Shown here: in pieces, positions 62,415-64,000 of the stretch | Numbering within the stretch: position 1 is the first letter of the stretch | Layout: each line of letters starts with the position of its first letter | The notes under the pieces: generated by a model | The model's input: only the letters and a program-made list of their open reading frames with translations | What the model was told of the DNA's origin: nothing | The model's database searches: none | From: Streptomyces fradiae | GTDB taxonomy: Bacteria; Actinomycetota; Actinomycetes; Streptomycetales; Streptomycetaceae | Assembly (NCBI RefSeq): GCF_041270065.1 | Contig: NZ_CP065958.1 | Coordinates: 4,154,001-4,218,000 of the forward strand | DNA: 64,000 nucleotides | Direction of reading: 5' to 3' | Program-made: the position numbers and the translations under genes

Positions 62415-62927
62415 ATGACGACGACAACGCCCCAGGTCAACCCCGTGCAGCCGATCAACCCCGTGCTCCGGACGCCGCCCGCCTCCCCGGCCGCCGCCGC
62501 TGCCTACTTCTCCGCCAGCCTCGCCTTCCACGCCGACGTCTCCGACGTGGCCTCCGCCCTCGCCGAGGCCCGCGCCACCGGCGGCGACCCCGGCTTCGTC
62601 GTCCTCGACTCCCGGTCCACCGCCTCCTGGGACCAGGGCCACGTGCCCGGCGCCGTCCACCTGCCGACCGCGCTCATCGCCGAGCAGGCCGAGCAGCTCC
62701 TCGACAAGGACGTCCCCGTCGTCACGTACTGCTGGGGCCCCGGCTGCAACGGCGCCACGCGCGCCGCGCTCGCCCTCGCCGAGCTCGGGTTCCAGGTGAA
62801 GGAGATGCTGGGCGGCTTCGAGTACTGGGCGCGCGAGGGCTTCGGGTACGAGACGTGGGAAGGCCCCGCGCAGCAGGCGGCGGACCCGCTGACGGCGCCG
62901 GTCGACTCCGAGGACTGCGGCTGCTGA
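62415..62927 (+). CDS. Rhodanese-like sulfurtransferase domain protein
   Basis: 170 residues. AYFSASLAFHADVSDVASAL, FVVLDSRSTASWDQGHVPGA, VHLPTALIAEQAEQLLDKDV, and the active-site loop YCWGPGCNGATRAA. Rhodanese active sites are CxxxxR; here Cys in GPGCNGATRA precedes the Arg. ATG 62409 and 62415 are both in frame; the promoter favours 62415. It may carry sulfane sulfur or act in arsenate or phosphatase-like chemistry. It ends EDCGC. Confidence 0.87.
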   Translation: MTTTTPQVNPVQPINPVLRTPPASPAAAAAYFSASLAFHADVSDVASALAEARATGGDPGFVVLDSRSTASWDQGHVPGAVHLPTALIAEQAEQLLDKDVPVVTYCWGPGCNGATRAALALAELGFQVKEMLGGFEYWAREGFGYETWEGPAQQAADPLTAPVDSEDCGC

Positions 62928-62991
62928 GAGCGGCGGCCCGGATATGGATTTCCGATTCGGGGTGACCATGCCGTAAGGTTGTGTTCACCGA

Positions 62992-63065
62992 CGCGGGGTG
63001 GAGCAGCTCGGTAGCTCGCTGGGCTCATAACCCAGAGGTCGCAGGTTCAAATCCTGTCCCCGCTA
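62992..63065 (+). tRNA. Initiator tRNA-fMet(CAT)
   Basis: CGCGGGG/CCCCGCT with the first pair unpaired (C1-T72), the mark of an initiator, and three G-C pairs next to the anticodon loop (CTGGG/CCCAG, loop CTCATAA). D-arm GGAGCAGCTCGGTAGCTC as in E. coli fMet. CCA not encoded (ACT). Confidence 0.95.
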
Positions 63066-63074
63066 CTCAGTAGC

Positions 63075-63113
63075 ACGAAGGCCCGGATCCAGATGATGGA
63101 TCCGGGCCTTCGT
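63075..63113 (+). terminator. Terminator of tRNA-fMet
   Basis: Perfect 17-bp arms (63075-63091, 63097-63113) with loop GATGA, 9 bp after the tRNA. Confidence 0.87.
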
Positions 63114-63213
63114 CGTGCGCTCACAGTCGCAGCACGTCCGAAGTAAACGGTGGCCAAAACCGTGCTCGTCGCTTTGCCGGTCGGCGAGCGCGCCGCGTAA
63201 CGTCGCGCACACT

Positions 63214-63627
63214 GTGGGTGATCAGCGAGTGGCTGTGCGCGAAGCCGGGCGCGAGGCAGGGCGGCGGGCTTCCGCCGTGCTCCTGCTGTTCGCGCTCTTC
63301 GCGCTGGTCGCGGGTGTCTGTCACGGCGCCCACGGGCACTCCCTGCCGCTCGCCGGCGGGCCCGGCGGTCCCGGTGTCACCGCCGCCACCGCGCCCGCGC
63401 TGCCGCACGGCTGCGAGCGGCCCGGCGAGGGCTGGTCCTTCGACGCCCATCTGCCCGCGCAGTCCACCGGGACCCAGCTGTCAGCGCCGGATGCCGCGGG
63501 CGCCGTCCTCCTCGCGTACGACGAGGTGTTTCCCGAGGCCCCGCACACGCGCTGCGTCCACGGGCGGGCCGGACCCGGCCCCGAGCCGGGCGGTCTGCTC
63601 ATCGCCCTCGGAGTGAACCGGAACTGA
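63214..63627 (+). CDS. Small exported protein before a PLP-enzyme gene
   Basis: About 137 residues. [20 protein letters not shown] and [14 protein letters not shown] form an N-terminal membrane or signal segment; the rest is Gly/Pro-rich with two Cys (HGCERPG, TRCVHG). Not recognised. Start could be GTG 63214, 63229 or 63235; none has a clear ribosome site. It is 101 bp before the PLP-enzyme gene and in the same direction. Confidence 0.5.
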   Translation: MGDQRVAVREAGREAGRRASAVLLLFALFALVAGVCHGAHGHSLPLAGGPGGPGVTAATAPALPHGCERPGEGWSFDAHLPAQSTGTQLSAPDAAGAVLLAYDEVFPEAPHTRCVHGRAGPGPEPGGLLIALGVNRN

Positions 63628-63728
63628 GCCGGGCCGCGCCTCCCCACGCGACCACGGCTCCTCTTTCCGCATGCCCGCGCGCCCCACCTGGCGTGGCGCG
63701 CGACCTCACTCCTAGGGAAGCGACCCCC

Positions 63729-64000
63729 ATGACGCACCCCGCCCACCTCCTCTCCGTCGCCGGTCAGACCGTCGGCAACACCCCCGTGCTGTGGATGGAC
63801 GACGGCTACTGGGCCAAGCTCGAAGGCTTCAACTTCGGCGGCATCAAGGACCGCGCCGCGCTCCACATGGTCGAGGCGGCCCGCCGCCGCGGCGAGCTGC
63901 GGCCCGGCGCGCCGATCGTCGAGTCCACCTCCGGGACGCTCGGGCTCGGCCTCGCGCTCGCCGGGATCCTGCACGGGCACCCGGTCCACGTCGTCACCGA
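63729..64000 (+). CDS. PLP-dependent cysteine synthase family protein, N-terminal part
   Basis: 90 residues before the window ends. [39 protein letters not shown] and [17 protein letters not shown] are the cysteine synthase/cystathionine beta-synthase pattern: the Lys in GGIKDR binds PLP and STSGTLG binds the substrate carboxylate (normally TSGNTG). ATG 63729 has AGGGAAG upstream. The atypical STSGTLG loop suggests a substrate other than O-acetylserine. Confidence 0.88.
   Translation, partial: MTHPAHLLSVAGQTVGNTPVLWMDDGYWAKLEGFNFGGIKDRAALHMVEAARRRGELRPGAPIVESTSGTLGLGLALAGILHGHPVHVVT

Overview
The window is chromosomal DNA of a high-GC actinobacterium, almost certainly a Streptomyces. The evidence is the codon use, the many GTG starts, the purine genes interleaved with dnaX, an Lsr2-family gene, vdh, bldC and hrpA, a DUF3073 gene, mycothiol-type enzymes and a three-copy Streptomyces-type cell-surface repeat. 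I read this from sequence alone and ran no database search.

Layout. (1) 1-13.8 kb, variable housekeeping and accessory genes: an ATP-grasp gene cut by the left edge, a winged-helix protein, an aldo/keto reductase, a hydrolase coupled to an ArsR-like regulator and divergent from an MFS transporter, an operon of secreted protein, ABC ATPase and FtsX permease, a tandem GNAT protein, and a MarR regulator divergent from an FMN-reductase/GNAT fusion. (2) 13.8-21.06 kb, accessory DNA: a zinc-ribbon coiled-coil protein facing a CoiA-like nuclease, then a degenerate copy of the 3' half of tRNA-Ser, an HTH-SRA-HNH (type IV-like) restriction endonuclease, a small membrane protein, a frameshifted ATPase with a nuclease-like C-terminus, and the intact tRNA-Ser(GGA). 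The direct repeat of the tRNA 3' end marks 16974-20970 as the remnant of an integrated element. (3) 21.1-43.3 kb, conserved core: SRP RNA, dnaX, purD, a protease-like membrane protein, a dimethylformamidase-like gene, purC, tRNA-Gly, an ABC exporter with two-component system, two more tRNA-Gly genes, an Lsr2 family gene, purS-purQ-purL, a SnoaL-like gene, an SCP2-like gene, a META lipoprotein, purF, purM and DUF3073. (4) 43.6-57.3 kb: valine dehydrogenase, an uncharacterised protein, bldC, tRNA-Asp, hrpA, a thiol-redox cluster (DsbA-like and CcdA-like), tRNA-Phe/Asp/Glu, a small metallopeptidase, a lipoprotein and a DEAD-box helicase with a long arginine-rich repeat tail. (5) 57.4-64 kb: a large secreted repeat protein, tRNA-Lys, an ECF41-type sigma factor divergent from a rhodanese, initiator tRNA, a small exported protein and a PLP enzyme cut by the right edge.

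How the genes work together. PurF, PurD, PurS/Q/L, PurM and PurC carry out most of IMP synthesis from PRPP up to SAICAR; the remaining steps lie outside the window. Several genes (purD, purF, dnaX, the MarR/FMN-reductase pair, the rhodanese) have a -10 hexamer ending 6-9 bases before the start codon, so leaderless transcripts look common here. The most interesting material is the tRNA-Ser island with its modification-dependent nuclease and paired GTGAT-N5-TCAC operator-like sites, the CoiA-like pair beside it, and the leaderless back-to-back promoters of the MarR/fusion-enzyme pair. No CRISPR array, transposase, integrase or rRNA gene was seen.
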